NCBI GenBank assembly: GCA_914767715.1
Contig: OU612068.1
Coordinates: forward strand, 17,114,001-17,178,000
Direction: 5' to 3'
Length of the DNA stretch: 64,000 bases
DNA from: Membranipora membranacea
Lineage: Eukaryota > Bryozoa > Gymnolaemata > Cheilostomatida > Membraniporidae
Each line of letters starts with the position of its first letter. The stretch's first letter is position 1. Shown here piece by piece: positions 48,311 to 61,700 of this stretch. The translations under genes were made by a program, and so were the position numbers. The notes below the pieces were generated by a model, which saw only the letters and a program-made list of their open reading frames with translations, was not told where the DNA came from and did not search any database.

Positions 48311-49716
48311 GATCGGTGAAAACCGAACCTCAGGAACCCCTTCTGTTGTCCAAATCAACGTTCAATATCCAATGGACTGTGTTGAGCTGTCCTGAAGCGG
48401 TGTTGCAAACCCTGCAAAAAATGCATGAAACTGCATTGAGTAATGTGTACGTTGCACAGTTCTAATAAAAATTCCTTGTTTCTTTCCATTACAAAGTACA
48501 ATGTCATACACTGCTGCAGTGCACTTCTTCAACCACAAAATTAAAGCATGTTTTATTGAACGATTAGGCGGAAATTCCACAGGGGCAAGTCTCAGTTCTA
48601 GGAGCTGACTTCACTATACCTTTCAGTATTGCCATCTTATGGTCACAATACAATTGTTGAATATTATTTGAGCTATACTGAACATCCCCTATGTACAGTT
48701 CACTTACCTTGATTAAATAATTAGATGTCTTTTCACAGGTTGATTCAATATTTTGGTCTACTATATACCGGTGTCACTGAATCCCGAGTATAATATAACT
48801 GTGATTTCACTACCTCATGAGCGGTTAGGTCATCTAATCTTATCAGCACAATTTCCCTCAGTGAAATGAATAACAATATTCCTTTGCGAGCCTTATAAAG
48901 TTATAATAGTCATTATGTAAACAATAGAGCGGTAATAATAGAGATAAGGGTTTGAAAGCACGGGGAGACAACCTCTTTTAGATATAAAAATTAAGAGTAA
49001 AAACACAGGATTTAATTCATTAAAGGGATGGAATTCAATACATTTTGTATTTGATTACACAAAACGAACACACTTATAGGAAGTAATCCTAGAAAAGAGC
49101 ACACACAGAAAATAGACCCAAGCTTATGCTAAATGTAACCTAATGAGAGCACTCGACAGCGTAAAAAAAGTGGCAGGCATTTTTGTCGGAAGACTTGAAG
49201 ATAAACAAACTCTGAGATATAAACACAAAACTCATTATCTCACATCTATCATTCGCTAAAATAAATATTGACATCATCATAAGGGCACTTTTATCAATCA
49301 ATACCACGAGATGAGCAAGAAAAATGATTCAATCATCTCAAAATGATGTTGAAGGAAGACATAAATATCACATACACACCAAAATATCTAGATATGCGTC
49401 ACATGACACAATGTTACTAGATTATTTTGTTTCCACAAAAATTATTTCAGGTAGCACAACATATGACTAAATAAACCCCAGAACATCAGTGGAGATTTTT
49501 ACCACCTTGTTTAATAGAAATCTTCACCTAGTCCTTGGAGGAACATATAAACATATGTAACATATCATACTTATAATATGTTCATAGCGGAGACGAACAT
49601 ATGTGTGATTTGAATATACATTGTCTTGTTGAACCAAGTTGAAACTCATATTATCAAATCCCCGTTATAAAAATGAAGTCATGTGACAAACATAGTCAAG
49701 GTACATTTGGTTGGTC
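48311..49716. other. Spacer between WDR90 3' end and GPCR 5' end
   Basis: Includes the GPCR 5' UTR and promoter (both genes on the minus strand). No gene recognised; AT-rich toward WDR90. Confidence 0.55.
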
Positions 49717-52700
49717 TCACAACAAAACATCCCAAAGATTGAGAGTTTTGTTGACTACAGATAGTAAATGTCGGCCATTAGGTGAGAACTTAATAATGCT
49801 GACAGCGTCACTGTTACCAATGTAATCCTGGAATGTGCCTTCGTTGTAATCGTGTATCTTCACAAGTCGTTCTGAAACGAGATTAAGTTGATAGTAAAAA
49901 TAGCGAGGAATGAAAATTACGGTAATTACAAGCATAAAGAATATTATATTGGCCTTACATTAGGTTCCTATAAAATCTAGGCCGTTTAACTTGGCTCGAT
50001 GATTTATCATGACAAGTTGACATTGGAAAAAAATATGGCATCGTTGAATGTAGGAAAAGTCCTACATCCTCAAACACAGCGGATTCATAATATAATTGTA
50101 TCATTTGCCCGCATGCTGAAGCCGTTACCTTGAAAGTATGATTAACTATGGGTACAACCAGCACTATACGTTTGATGTTCAAAATCCTGAGCGGGGAACG
50201 ATGCCATATTGTCAGTCATGGCTGATGCCTCTACTCTCTTGATGTCATTGTTTACTACGGCATCAATCTTATCAAACAGTGACACCTCCATAACAGTTGG
50301 GAAATTCTCCCACTTCTTGCAGCGGAGGTTAGTTACACATGAGTGGCTTAACTATTGAAGTTTATATTTGGTTTTATTTTTTGAGGACATATTCAACAGG
50401 CTGAACATTGAAGTTGCGACTTCTCAGTGATATTATTCTGATAGAGCACTAGACAATGTCATGTCATGTCATGTTTTGTAGACACTAATATTGGGATAAT
50501 GACAGTTGTTTATGATAAGAGAAAGTTGTAAATTAATTTTACGTAACCTACTCCATCATATCAAACAACTTGGCTGCGATAAATAGTCATGTAATTTTTA
50601 TAGTGCTGCAGCAAGTCTTGTGAGGATGAGTGGGGGTACGTTGTGTATCAATTACAAACTCTCCTATATTCTTAAGTTCTATCAATAAAAGAGTGATTGA
50701 ATAGCACCTTGTTTAGAACATACTTATATGGAAACCTTAATAAATATGTGTAAAAACAATAATTTCATGTGGAACAGATTTAAAAGGTGAGGAGTTATAC
50801 ACTTTTTTGTTGCATACTTATTGTTTACCGTTTGTTCCGGCAGCTATTAGTGAGCCAGATGGAGAGACATCCATACACCTGGCCCAATGAGTCAGCGACA
50901 CGCTCCTCATCACTGATTTACTCTTTAAGTCGTACATCTGTATAGCCTTAGTCATACCAAAGCCGGTGTATACCACAACGTCCCGCTCAACAGTAGAGAA
51001 CTGGGCTATACTCGGGGGTAGGGAGCAATAGTAAGACTGAAAACAACAAACAGATTGGTTTCAGAAGATAATTATGATATTATGTAAATAAATAGTAGTT
51101 TTGACATATCGGCTGCACCACGAGGTGAGTCAATAATAGCTGCTTTGCACAATAGACGCCGAAAGTTTTGTACCAGGAACCGTGTTAAGCATATTCTGGG
51201 AAAATCATGACTTTTATATTGTGACCATGTGACCATGTTATGACACCATGGTGTTCCATTAAAGTCATGCAAATATTTGTGCTGAGAAATATTATTGGAA
51301 AGCTGGAGGCAATAAGGCTTCGATATGTAAACACATGTAGCATCTAATTTGAAACTTTTGTGGGTGTGGTGTTTATGAGCAAACGTCAAAACTTTATTTA
51401 TTTAGGATAGATCACTCCAATAGGCGGAAATTGGAATTACGCAATTAAGAATACCCAGCACCGGCACAGTTTTGGCCCAATAATAATCACAGTTGGAGTC
51501 GGAGTTGCCTACCCATTAATAAGATTGTATAACCAGAATCAGCGTGAAAAACAAAATCTGTTTCTGCATGTCGGAAACATTGATTCTGTGCAGGCATAAA
51601 CTATTTCAGTCTATCCTGTAGGCAGAGTGACCATTTTAATATAATTATGTAAGTCCCATTAGTACCATGAAAAGTATTAAACAAAATAAAATCATTGTTG
51701 CATAGCACCCGTTATATCACTCTGTCCTATCACTGTGTATACCAATGCGTATACCATTGTGTATACCATTGCGCATACCATTGTGCATAACATTGTATAG
51801 GCCGCTATGTAAACCATGATGTTCAGAACAATACAATTCACAGCCACAGCCTTGTCTTGTCATTACCTTGAGGTTAGCACTAGATTTATTTTTGCCATCA
51901 GGTCCCAGAGGTGGGGCGGGAAAGCTCAGCCAGTCCAGGAGGGTACAGCTATCTTTAGACCAGTCAGCAGTCCAAACACTGACTCTCCTATCTGAGCTAC
52001 AGGCTAACCAGCATACACTACCGTCATCTCCTCGCCACTGAGTAACCAGAATGGGTAAAGAACATGATATTTACACTCAATAGTATTTAACTTTTTGACC
52101 AGGCAATGCCAGAGGCGAATTTAATGGCTCGCATATACTCCCAGTATATACTCCTAGTCTAGTCTATCACTACAAGTATTGTTGTTTATATGTTTTGTAT
52201 CGCAGAGTGAGAAATCAAGATTATGTTGAACAGCTCTTTAAGACCCTAGAAGGCAGTTCTGCAGGGATGCTTTTGATTGAAATCATACCTTTGAGACATC
52301 AAAGTTGTGTATAGGTGCCCCTTTGTGATCATTGATAACTCTGATTGTCATCCCAGTCAAGGTGCTTGTCAATGCTATGAATCCATCCTCATCACCTGAT
52401 ATCAATACTGATGCTGAAAAAGAGGTGAGCAGCATATGGAAATATGAATATCATATATATTTATTCTGGAGAAGAATAAGTCCTTGGGACTTGTACCCAG
52501 AAAACAGAAATATTGATAAAATATGGTGTAGAATTAAAAGGACGTGTAACTAAAAAGAGAAATCAAGAACAATGACAGGTAAAATTACGAAGTACACACA
52601 GGTACTAATTAGCAGAAAAACATTACACAATTTAATATTGCTTCAAACGCGAAGATTAAGTTCATTCACGTTTGAACCTATATTTTTGACAGTCCTTTCA

Positions 52701-55700
52701 CCAAATATAGTGAGACAACTCAATGAAACCACTACATGTTGAATTTCATTTTGAAGGCTTTTCCCTTGCAGCTTTCCGCCTGTGCAATACCAGTGACAGT
52801 TGTAATGAAATCAATATCACGACTCATCACTCTATCATGTGTCTATTTTGAAATGAGTGTCAAAGTGCACTAATTGAGCTTTCAGTTCAGAGATATCATT
52901 GATGACGAAAAGAGCAGCTGCAATGTAGTTAGGATAATTTTTATATTGGAATAAAATACTAGATGTCAACAAGTCTCATGGAAAGATGTATGTGAGTTTG
53001 ATCGGCTTAGCCCCATGACGTACATTTGTGAGTGGGACTGGGAATATGGCAATGAAAAACTGAAATTGTACATACCACTGCCATATATGACGGAGGTTAC
53101 ACAGGTCCTGTGTGGCTGCACTTTCATTATCATCTCAGCTTTGTTTGTATCAAACACACGCAATGTACCGTCTCCGTATCCCGATGCGAGAAAACTATAG
53201 GCTATTCTACGGCCATCCACAGTAGTGAACATAGACTGTGATTGTAAGCCGTATACCTGTGTTGAGTCGGGGGAGGGTGAGAAGGCGGAACAGGTGCATC
53301 TCTGTGAAAAACCAAATTATATAAAATATCAAAGTCTTCAGAATCAAATCCAACAAAGTTTTGAAATTATTCAAACGGGTATATATGTCGGCAAATATGT
53401 ATTTGTTTAATGTTCATGGAATGTATGCCCCATAAATTAAAATTTCCCTTTTGCAAAACATTTGGAGGACATAGAATGGAACAACAACTAGCCTAAACCT
53501 TCATATATAGAGCGGCAAGCAGCCAGCACTAATATTATATGATGCTTGAACAGATATTCATTTCGGTAGCATAATAAAAACAATGTTCGTAACTGATATT
53601 TATTAGTAATAATACATATCAATCAAGATAATCACACTAGTCTGAGTGCGCAGGGATGGTTCACTTCGCATTGTTTGAAAGCAAAGAAGTTACAACCATC
53701 TCAGAACCGAGACTAAAGGTCCGGCTACACATGCTGCATTTTTCAATGAGATAGGGAAACTTTTAGATAGGCTACAGCTTGGTCAAGGTGCTACACAGGC
53801 CTATGCATCAGGCAGATTTAACCTAACTGTCCTATGTCACTGGCCGTACTAAAAGTGCCCAAATCCTATGGAAAACACGGCGTGAGCCACATCTTAAACC
53901 ACTGCTGACACAGCTGGGCTTTGCCCACCAGAGCCACCAGCCAAAAATTTAAATAGGTGCCGTTAGAATCTAGCTAAGATCCAACAATTTTATTAGTGTT
54001 GGATCTCAGCTAGATTTCAAAGGCACCTTATTGGTCAACAACAATATTTGTCATCACTAATGGTGGATGGCTGGGGAAGAAGATAATCCCTACATTTTGA
54101 GAGCTCATATAACTCCATTCAAAGCTACTGGCTAGATGTTTTGACACCACGACTCTCTATTTAAATTTTTGACTGGTGGCCATGCTGAGCAAAGCTCAGC
54201 TGTGGCAGCAGTGGTTTAACACCTACCTGATCTAGCACTTGGAATTGTAGCACCTGCTCTCTATCGTTGACAGTCCACAATCTCAGGCTGCCATCTTCAG
54301 CACATGTGACAAACTTACTGCTGTCATCAGAGAACTGTATGGAGTTTATATCTGTGGAGTTTGTGCTAGCTAGTCGTACACAGCTGTGCTCAGGCCAGTT
54401 AACATACCACACGGTGCCGCAATCAGTACCTACTATTCCCTGTAAGAAAAAACAAGCACCTGTTATATATCCTAATATAACATTATACTAATAAACTAAT
54501 GAAATAATTTACCAATAATACTTTTCATACTACTATACTAAGAAAATCATTTACAAATTAAACAAAATTCTAATATACAAGTTGCATTTAGTATAAGGTG
54601 ACAAAGCCAGTATAGATGAAAAGGCAGCATTTAAAGATTTGTGCTCACAATACTCTGTCCCGGTGAGAAGCGTAATGACTTTGCCTCGTTGATCAATATT
54701 CCAAGCCAACTTCTGTCTGTTAAACTCAGCTGGTGAAAAGTCGCATACATTTTGCAAAATATCTACCGTTAAACACGTTGACAGGAAACTGATGAGGGAT
54801 TCTTACATTCGTTTTATTCTATGATCTGGCCGGTAGTGTATAATATTTAGTGATGATTAGATCATGGACATTTTCAGTCCTGTACACCGCCCTTACCATA
54901 TCTAGCGTGTCATCGAACATCATAGCTGTGACAAATCCATCGAGGGTTATCTCATCTTCGACCTCGACATTGGTAGACATAGTACTGCCTGGTAACACAA
55001 GCTCTGATATACCAGCTACAGACCACAGCTTCAGACATTTCTTACTGGTAGAGGCTGTCACTAACCGACCACGGCGTGCGACCACAGACGCTATAAACAA
55101 AAGAGTGAACAATTGACGAATGTTTAATACAACCATACACATAATGATTCTAGATATCAATATCATACACAAATCTATACTTGACTTGCCAGAGAGATCA
55201 AGCTAAACATACTTATATACTACCATTGATTCGCTATCAACTTTTTCCAGATTGAAGCAAAGAGCACAGTCTAAACAAGGAGTCTTTAACTCCTTGGTCT
55301 AAAAGAACAAGTTATAAAAAATAAGAACACAAATATGGCTGATGATGAAGCCGCGAGACAAAACATAACTCTCAACAAAAAGTTCAAGTTAAATGTAGGT
55401 GTGGAATATTTATATTAGAGAGTGTATGAAGATCGCTTACTGATTTCACATTTATCGGCCTCCCATTGCAGAAGGCAGGTGTTTTTCTTAGTCTCCCATG
55501 CAGAGATAACTCCAATGTTAGACCCAATATAGACTATCCTATCACCTGCATAGCTAGCGCAGGTAAAATCAATCTGAAATAATTTGCAAGTCTTAAAATT
55601 TAATATATATAATATACACTTTATTGCTATTTCAGTTTTGGACGCATTTGCGGGAATTACCAAATGCTTTTAGTTGATGAGAATTCTACACCAATTATCA

Positions 55701-58700
55701 TTATTGTAGATCTGATTGTAGGTAGACTTAGAGATATGCAGTAAACATAATATTCTGATCATATTAGAGAATAAAGACAATCACATGCCAGTCAGAGCCC
55801 ATATTCTGCATATATTTATTGCAAAAAGATCCAGATACTGAGCGTAAATACTGAGTACAAGAATTTCAGTTCTCAAATATTGTTTACCTTTGATGCCAGA
55901 CAGGCAAGTTCATCTGGGATAACAGGCTCTTGAACTCTTAGCTTAGGTACCTTATCAGTGACCTCATCAACCAACCAGAACATGATGGACCCACTATCTC
56001 CGACAGTGACAAACTCATTAAAAGCCTGAGGATCCCAGGCTATGTAATGTACAGGCTGACATGTTATAGTGCTAGATACTAATGTACAGTTGAACGTCTC
56101 CCAGACGTTGACTCTTCTCTCCTGATAATCTCCTATACTCACCAGAAACCTGCAAAACAAAGAGAGAGAGATTGTTAAAGCTTCCATCACCACATCATGT
56201 TGATTATATATAGCAACTAGCTGTAAACAATCTTCACAGCGCTAGTCCTTGACTTAAGAGTTTGAGACTAAGATTCGACAGTATCCACAACGGGCACTGT
56301 TACTGAGAAAAATAGTTGTCTGGAAAGATTTCAGCTTTAGGTATGGTAGTTGCTTCTTCATTGACGGTGTGGACACAACCCATATGATAATTCACTCAGT
56401 CCTACTGTTGATTGAAAGTATGTAGTGTAGAATATGGTTTTAAGTTAATTTCCAATTCTATTTTGCAGTATGCTATATGTAGGCTATGAGAATATCCCAC
56501 TAACTAGTTACTAGAGCAACACATGAAATAATTATCGAGCTGAAGTGGGAAAAAAATTCATTCAAGCCAATAAACCAAACTACTGACTACTTACCGATCA
56601 TCTCTGGAGTATGCCAGTGATACAATATTACTCTCATGTTCAGTTATAACCTTACGACATGTCATGGTAGATAAATCCCAGAAACAAAGCTGACTGCTGG
56701 TGGTGCGGTGTGTGCCACTGGCCGATACCATCTCCTGTAGAAAATAAACACAAGTATTTTTTCTGAACCTTCGAATTCATTTATAAAACTTGTTTATACA
56801 TTGATATTATTATAGTTTTGATAGATTATACATTGAATTTAACAAGAAAGCCTTATTCCAATATTAAATGCTACAATGATAATACATCGTCATTCAATCA
56901 TATTTTTTGTGTCACCCTATTTTGTTTCTTATTTTATGGCACTTTTGAAAAAAATTCTCTCGAAAAATGATATAGATGCCAATAAAGTTAAAAAAAAACA
57001 ACAAAAAAACAACACAGCAGAGATAATCAATACAGTAATAATTATTTTAAAAACTAAAAAACTCTAGAATATCTGTGTATGTACAAACCTGACAGTCAGA
57101 CTGTACAGCTAGTGTAGAAATCTCCTCTACATGGCCCGTCAGGTGTCTCTGCTCTCCTGTTTTTAAGTCCTCTATTACGACAACACATCCACATGTGTAC
57201 GCAAAAAAGCCTACAACAAGCGAACAGCCATCCATAACAATGTCACATCAATACAGTGCACAGTACTGATATCTCCATTAACACCATGGGTAGAAAGTAT
57301 CATACAACTCATTCCGACCAGTAGAATTATAAGAATATCCATATTGAAGGTGGGCACAACTTTCACTTTCACTCACCTGTTTCTGGTTGCCAAATAATAT
57401 TGTCTCGTCCGTTTCCGTTATATCCTAGACATGAGTTAAGTCTGAGTCCTGCCTGGTCTTCAGGTGCTACATAACGTCTCTGTGAATTTAATTACAAACG
57501 TTTCTTTACACAATGCAGTAGATATACACATGAATATACACATGTGATGTGACACTAAACAAAAAGAATCTAGTGAGGATCAGATTTAAATTCCTGTGCC
57601 TTTTCATCAGGTTTTACATGATATGCTCATTTACGCCAAAGTCAATATCTTAGGGCATGAGGATACTGAAAGTGAGTATGACTAAAACGAAGAGAGACAA
57701 AGATATTGAGTACAGGATAATAAAAACCAAACAATCTTCTAAACCCGGAGGAAAGTATCAAGTAACGATAGGTAATTTGACTTACCTGTGCAAAACAAGC
57801 AGTTTTCTGTGTAGGCGTGAAATGTTTCCTGACAGCCGGTTTCATGAGATCAGAGTTATTATTGAGTTTCTTCGGTGAGCTATATGGGGAGTGGTGTCTG
57901 CTCTGAAATTAAACAATAAATTACATAAATATATAACTGTATAAAACATTATCCATAATAATAATAATAATTTTTATTATTATACACTTTTTATTTGGCT
58001 GACAATATCTTCCGGGACGCATCATTTTTTTAACGACCCAAAGAAATTACGGCAAAAATGGGGGAAAACTATTTCAGATATATAAGACTATTTCAGATAG
58101 AATCTGTTAGCACAATGTTGCATTGCAATAACTATAATAGTAATTCACAATAAACTGTATCAGTTACATATATTTATATATACCTTGTTTGTTTTGTTGA
58201 GATGATTGTCGGCTGGAGTCAAAGCTGCTAGAGCACATGGACTTAGCCTACCACTGTTTCTGAGAGGACTGCCTGGGAGTGCAGGGCGGGGTCTACCCTC
58301 CGCTGCAGTGAGTGAGGCATTAAGACTTCTCCTAGCACTGACAGGATATGATCTCTCTGGACTCGATATTGCAGTCTTTTGAGGTGAGTCAACTGATAAA
58401 ATACAAGTGTAAATTGGAATCACAACTTATTCACAATAGTACAATATATAATGTTTTCCAGTTATGAAATGTGACTTCAAAACATTATTTACGAGGACAT
58501 TGGCGGCGTTTCACCCTTTACACTTTTGCCTTAAAGCGCAATAAAGCCAAGAGAATTACTAACACAATCTGATTGCATGACCTCAAGTATTATCTAGATG
58601 TTTTCGGTTTGAGTATAAAACAACAACAACGCAGTCATGTGGTGCGCCATAATTTGACGCACTTTGGAAATTTCATGCACCCTTTAGAGTACCTACTTTG

Positions 58701-61700
58701 CGCAGTGAACTTAGCAGGAGACGGGCGGCCATCAGCTGCTTCTATCTTTGACTCCTCATCCTCCTCATCACTGGGAATTAAACATAGTCATTGAATATAG
58801 ACTCAGGACCATTGAATCATAGCTTTAGTACAATCATTGTTGCCTACATTTGACGAAGATCGAGTATGATCCATTTTGCAACCGGAATACTGTCGGCGGC
58901 CCACCAGTAGAATGGGAAAGACTGGAATGCAGGCAAATTTGATCGAACTTGTTCTAAATTTGAGTTGCTCCACTGGAACAGTCTGACGAGGTATTTGCAC
59001 ATCCCCCATCTCATGGGAAATTGAAAGTCAGCTAGTCGAAAGTAAACACTTTTTCCTGATTAAAGTGACATTTGATATAATGCATGAATGATTGATCAAC
59101 ATAAAGGAACTTTGTTTCATTAAGTCAGATAATAGCAACATTGCAAATAAATTTGCTCACCAAATTGAGATCTCTCCATCAGTATCTCCAAGAAACTTCC
59201 AGATAAAGATAGCTTCGCCACATGAAACGACCTCATTGTAGGACGGAGTATAAGCGACCTTGGCAATGTTCTCACTCTGACCAATAAAAACCTACAAACA
59301 AAGTTAATCCTGGTCAATAATCAGTGTTTGGTATGAAAGCTGTGTGTGTACCTTGACATTTCATACTTTACACCAGATAATGTTTCCACTCTACTAAAAT
59401 GAACTACAATTGAAAACTCAGCAAAAAAAACTTTCTCTTACAAGTTACAGGCACAGAAAATTGAAAAAAAAGTTAAACAGCGTTCCCTCGGTGAATTTGT
59501 TAGCTGAATTAACCGGAGGGTCTCAGCACTGTTTGGCTAGGTAGGCCCGCAAATACACACCTTCTTATAAATATCATACGTAGAAGTCACTGGTGAAACA
59601 AGAAGTATGTCATTTTTACTCGGACTAAACATCTGCCACAACATTCCGCAGGTAATACTATTAAATACCTGAAAATTTAGATCCATCCTCATCTGATAGT
59701 CCCATACTTTGATAACTTTATCTCCAGTAGTGATCAGATGTTTACCAGACTTACTGATATCCAGACTCCTACACGGCTCTCTGTGTACATTCCCTATCTG
59801 AAAGCACCATGAGCATGAAGGTATCAGCTATTGTTAAACAAAACTTAGTAAGAGCATCCACCGCGCTCTATTAAACCCCTTTTTGGTATGCTAGCAAGGG
59901 AAGCCTCAAAACCAATACTGAATGCAAAACTGGCATCAATAATCCTTGATTGCTGTCAGTGTCCAAAACCTGTGTAACTTTGGGGTTTCATTAATCTTTC
60001 GTACATTTATGGGTTAAAGCGATATGATTTCGTCACTAGCGCATATTTTACAGTGTTCTTGCAAAGCAACAAATAAACCAACTCATAATTCATGACAGCC
60101 CCGGTGACAAATGTATCCACAGATTTCTCTTTGTTTTATCTCACCTCAGCGATGAGTTTGCCTGTGGGAGCATCAAACTTGAGTAGCCTGCTGTTCTCTG
60201 TGGTGACCAGTAGATGGTTAGTATTAGTCGGTGTGTAGAACACCTTATAGGCTGTATCTATCAGACCTCGAGCAGCTTCTACTGGTGATGTCACACTGGT
60301 CACGTCAATTCTCATCACCTTAAAAATTAAGAAAATTCTATGTTATTGTGAAAAACAAGCAAATAAACCAATAGGTTCTCACGCTTTTGGAATTAGCACT
60401 GATTTGTGTTTATATCCATGAATGTTGCTCAAGATTTCATTGAGGGTCCTGCAAAGCATAGGGTCATACATGCAATGTTTTTTTCCACGAAACTCCCTTG
60501 ATAAGCAAAAATAGCTACTATTGACATAATATAATAATAATAAGAGGGGGCAAGCGCTAACTGTAAACTTGAAGCTTCTGTTTTTTCTTGCTCCAATATC
60601 ATCACCACAGCATAATTATGTATATACAGCACAACTACTTGCTAATTGGTCTATAGAATAACCCTCAGCCAATCATACAAAATGAGACAGTGCTGTCATC
60701 ATTTTCTCACCTCGTCCAGAGTCTTAGTACTGACGACTGTGACAGTAAAGTTCTGAGGACCGATAAACGCCAAGTAATGTCCGTGTGGTGAGACTGACAG
60801 AGCATCTGGGCCATACCTCTCTCCTAAAAATCATGAACATTACTAATAAATGCATCATTTTCCCTCTATCGATATAAACCAGGGTATGTAACAATTCAAA
60901 TGGATTTTCATGGTCAATTGAGATCCTGGCAAGCTTGACAACTGGCTGCATGATATCCGAACCTCCGCCAACATGTGTCAAATCATTAAAGGTGTTCGTT
61001 GATCCTGCTTTCGATCAAGATATTGGACTGGACAATTATTGTTCTTAATAAAGATTCAAAAATATTGAAACTCAGTAGCCACATGATGCCATTATGAATC
61101 TCTCTAATAATATATACCGTACACAAATAATTGTATATATATAAACATACGTATTAAATTATATCATGTTTACTGATAACACAGACCTTTAGTGACGATG
61201 TTACCGAGGAGCCTGATAACAGGATACGCTTCGTCTGATGAGTCATAAGAACAGAGAGTACCATCAGCAGCTGAGCTGAACATCCGACAGCCGTCAGGTG
61301 TGTAAGCCAGGCCGGTCACACAACCTTTATGTGAGCTGTAATAATATGAGCCACCAAATATGAACCACGAGAACATAAAGCAAGAGTCAGGAGTGAATGT
61401 TTCATGGCCCAAATGATTGTCATTGGGTATTACAGGGCATCTTATTGTCATAAATTGAATTGGTGATAGAAAATATACAGATAATACATCCAAACTGATG
61501 GGCCACTATTCAAACAAAATTAACTGATATTGGAAAAATATTCATAGAAGTTCTCTGGGTGTACCATCATCCTACACTAGGCCTTTTAACAGCTTTACGA
61601 AGAGACTTTATGCGGGGCTCGCTCAACATTTACTAAACTAAAACTGTTCATAACAATCCATGCTGTCAATCATCCATCCAATCTATTTAGCATACTTAAT

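Noticed and set aside
54649-54716. Possible extra WDR90 exon encoding NEAKSLRFSPGQSI
   Set aside because: Its lengths (64 or 68 nt with the two acceptors) break the phase, and joining 54897 directly to 54439 gives the family's continuous DDTLDM-GIVGT sequence.
56876-57067. Plus-strand open frame rich in Lys/Asn
   Set aside because: Derived from an intronic repeat present twice in WDR90 and opposite to an exon edge.
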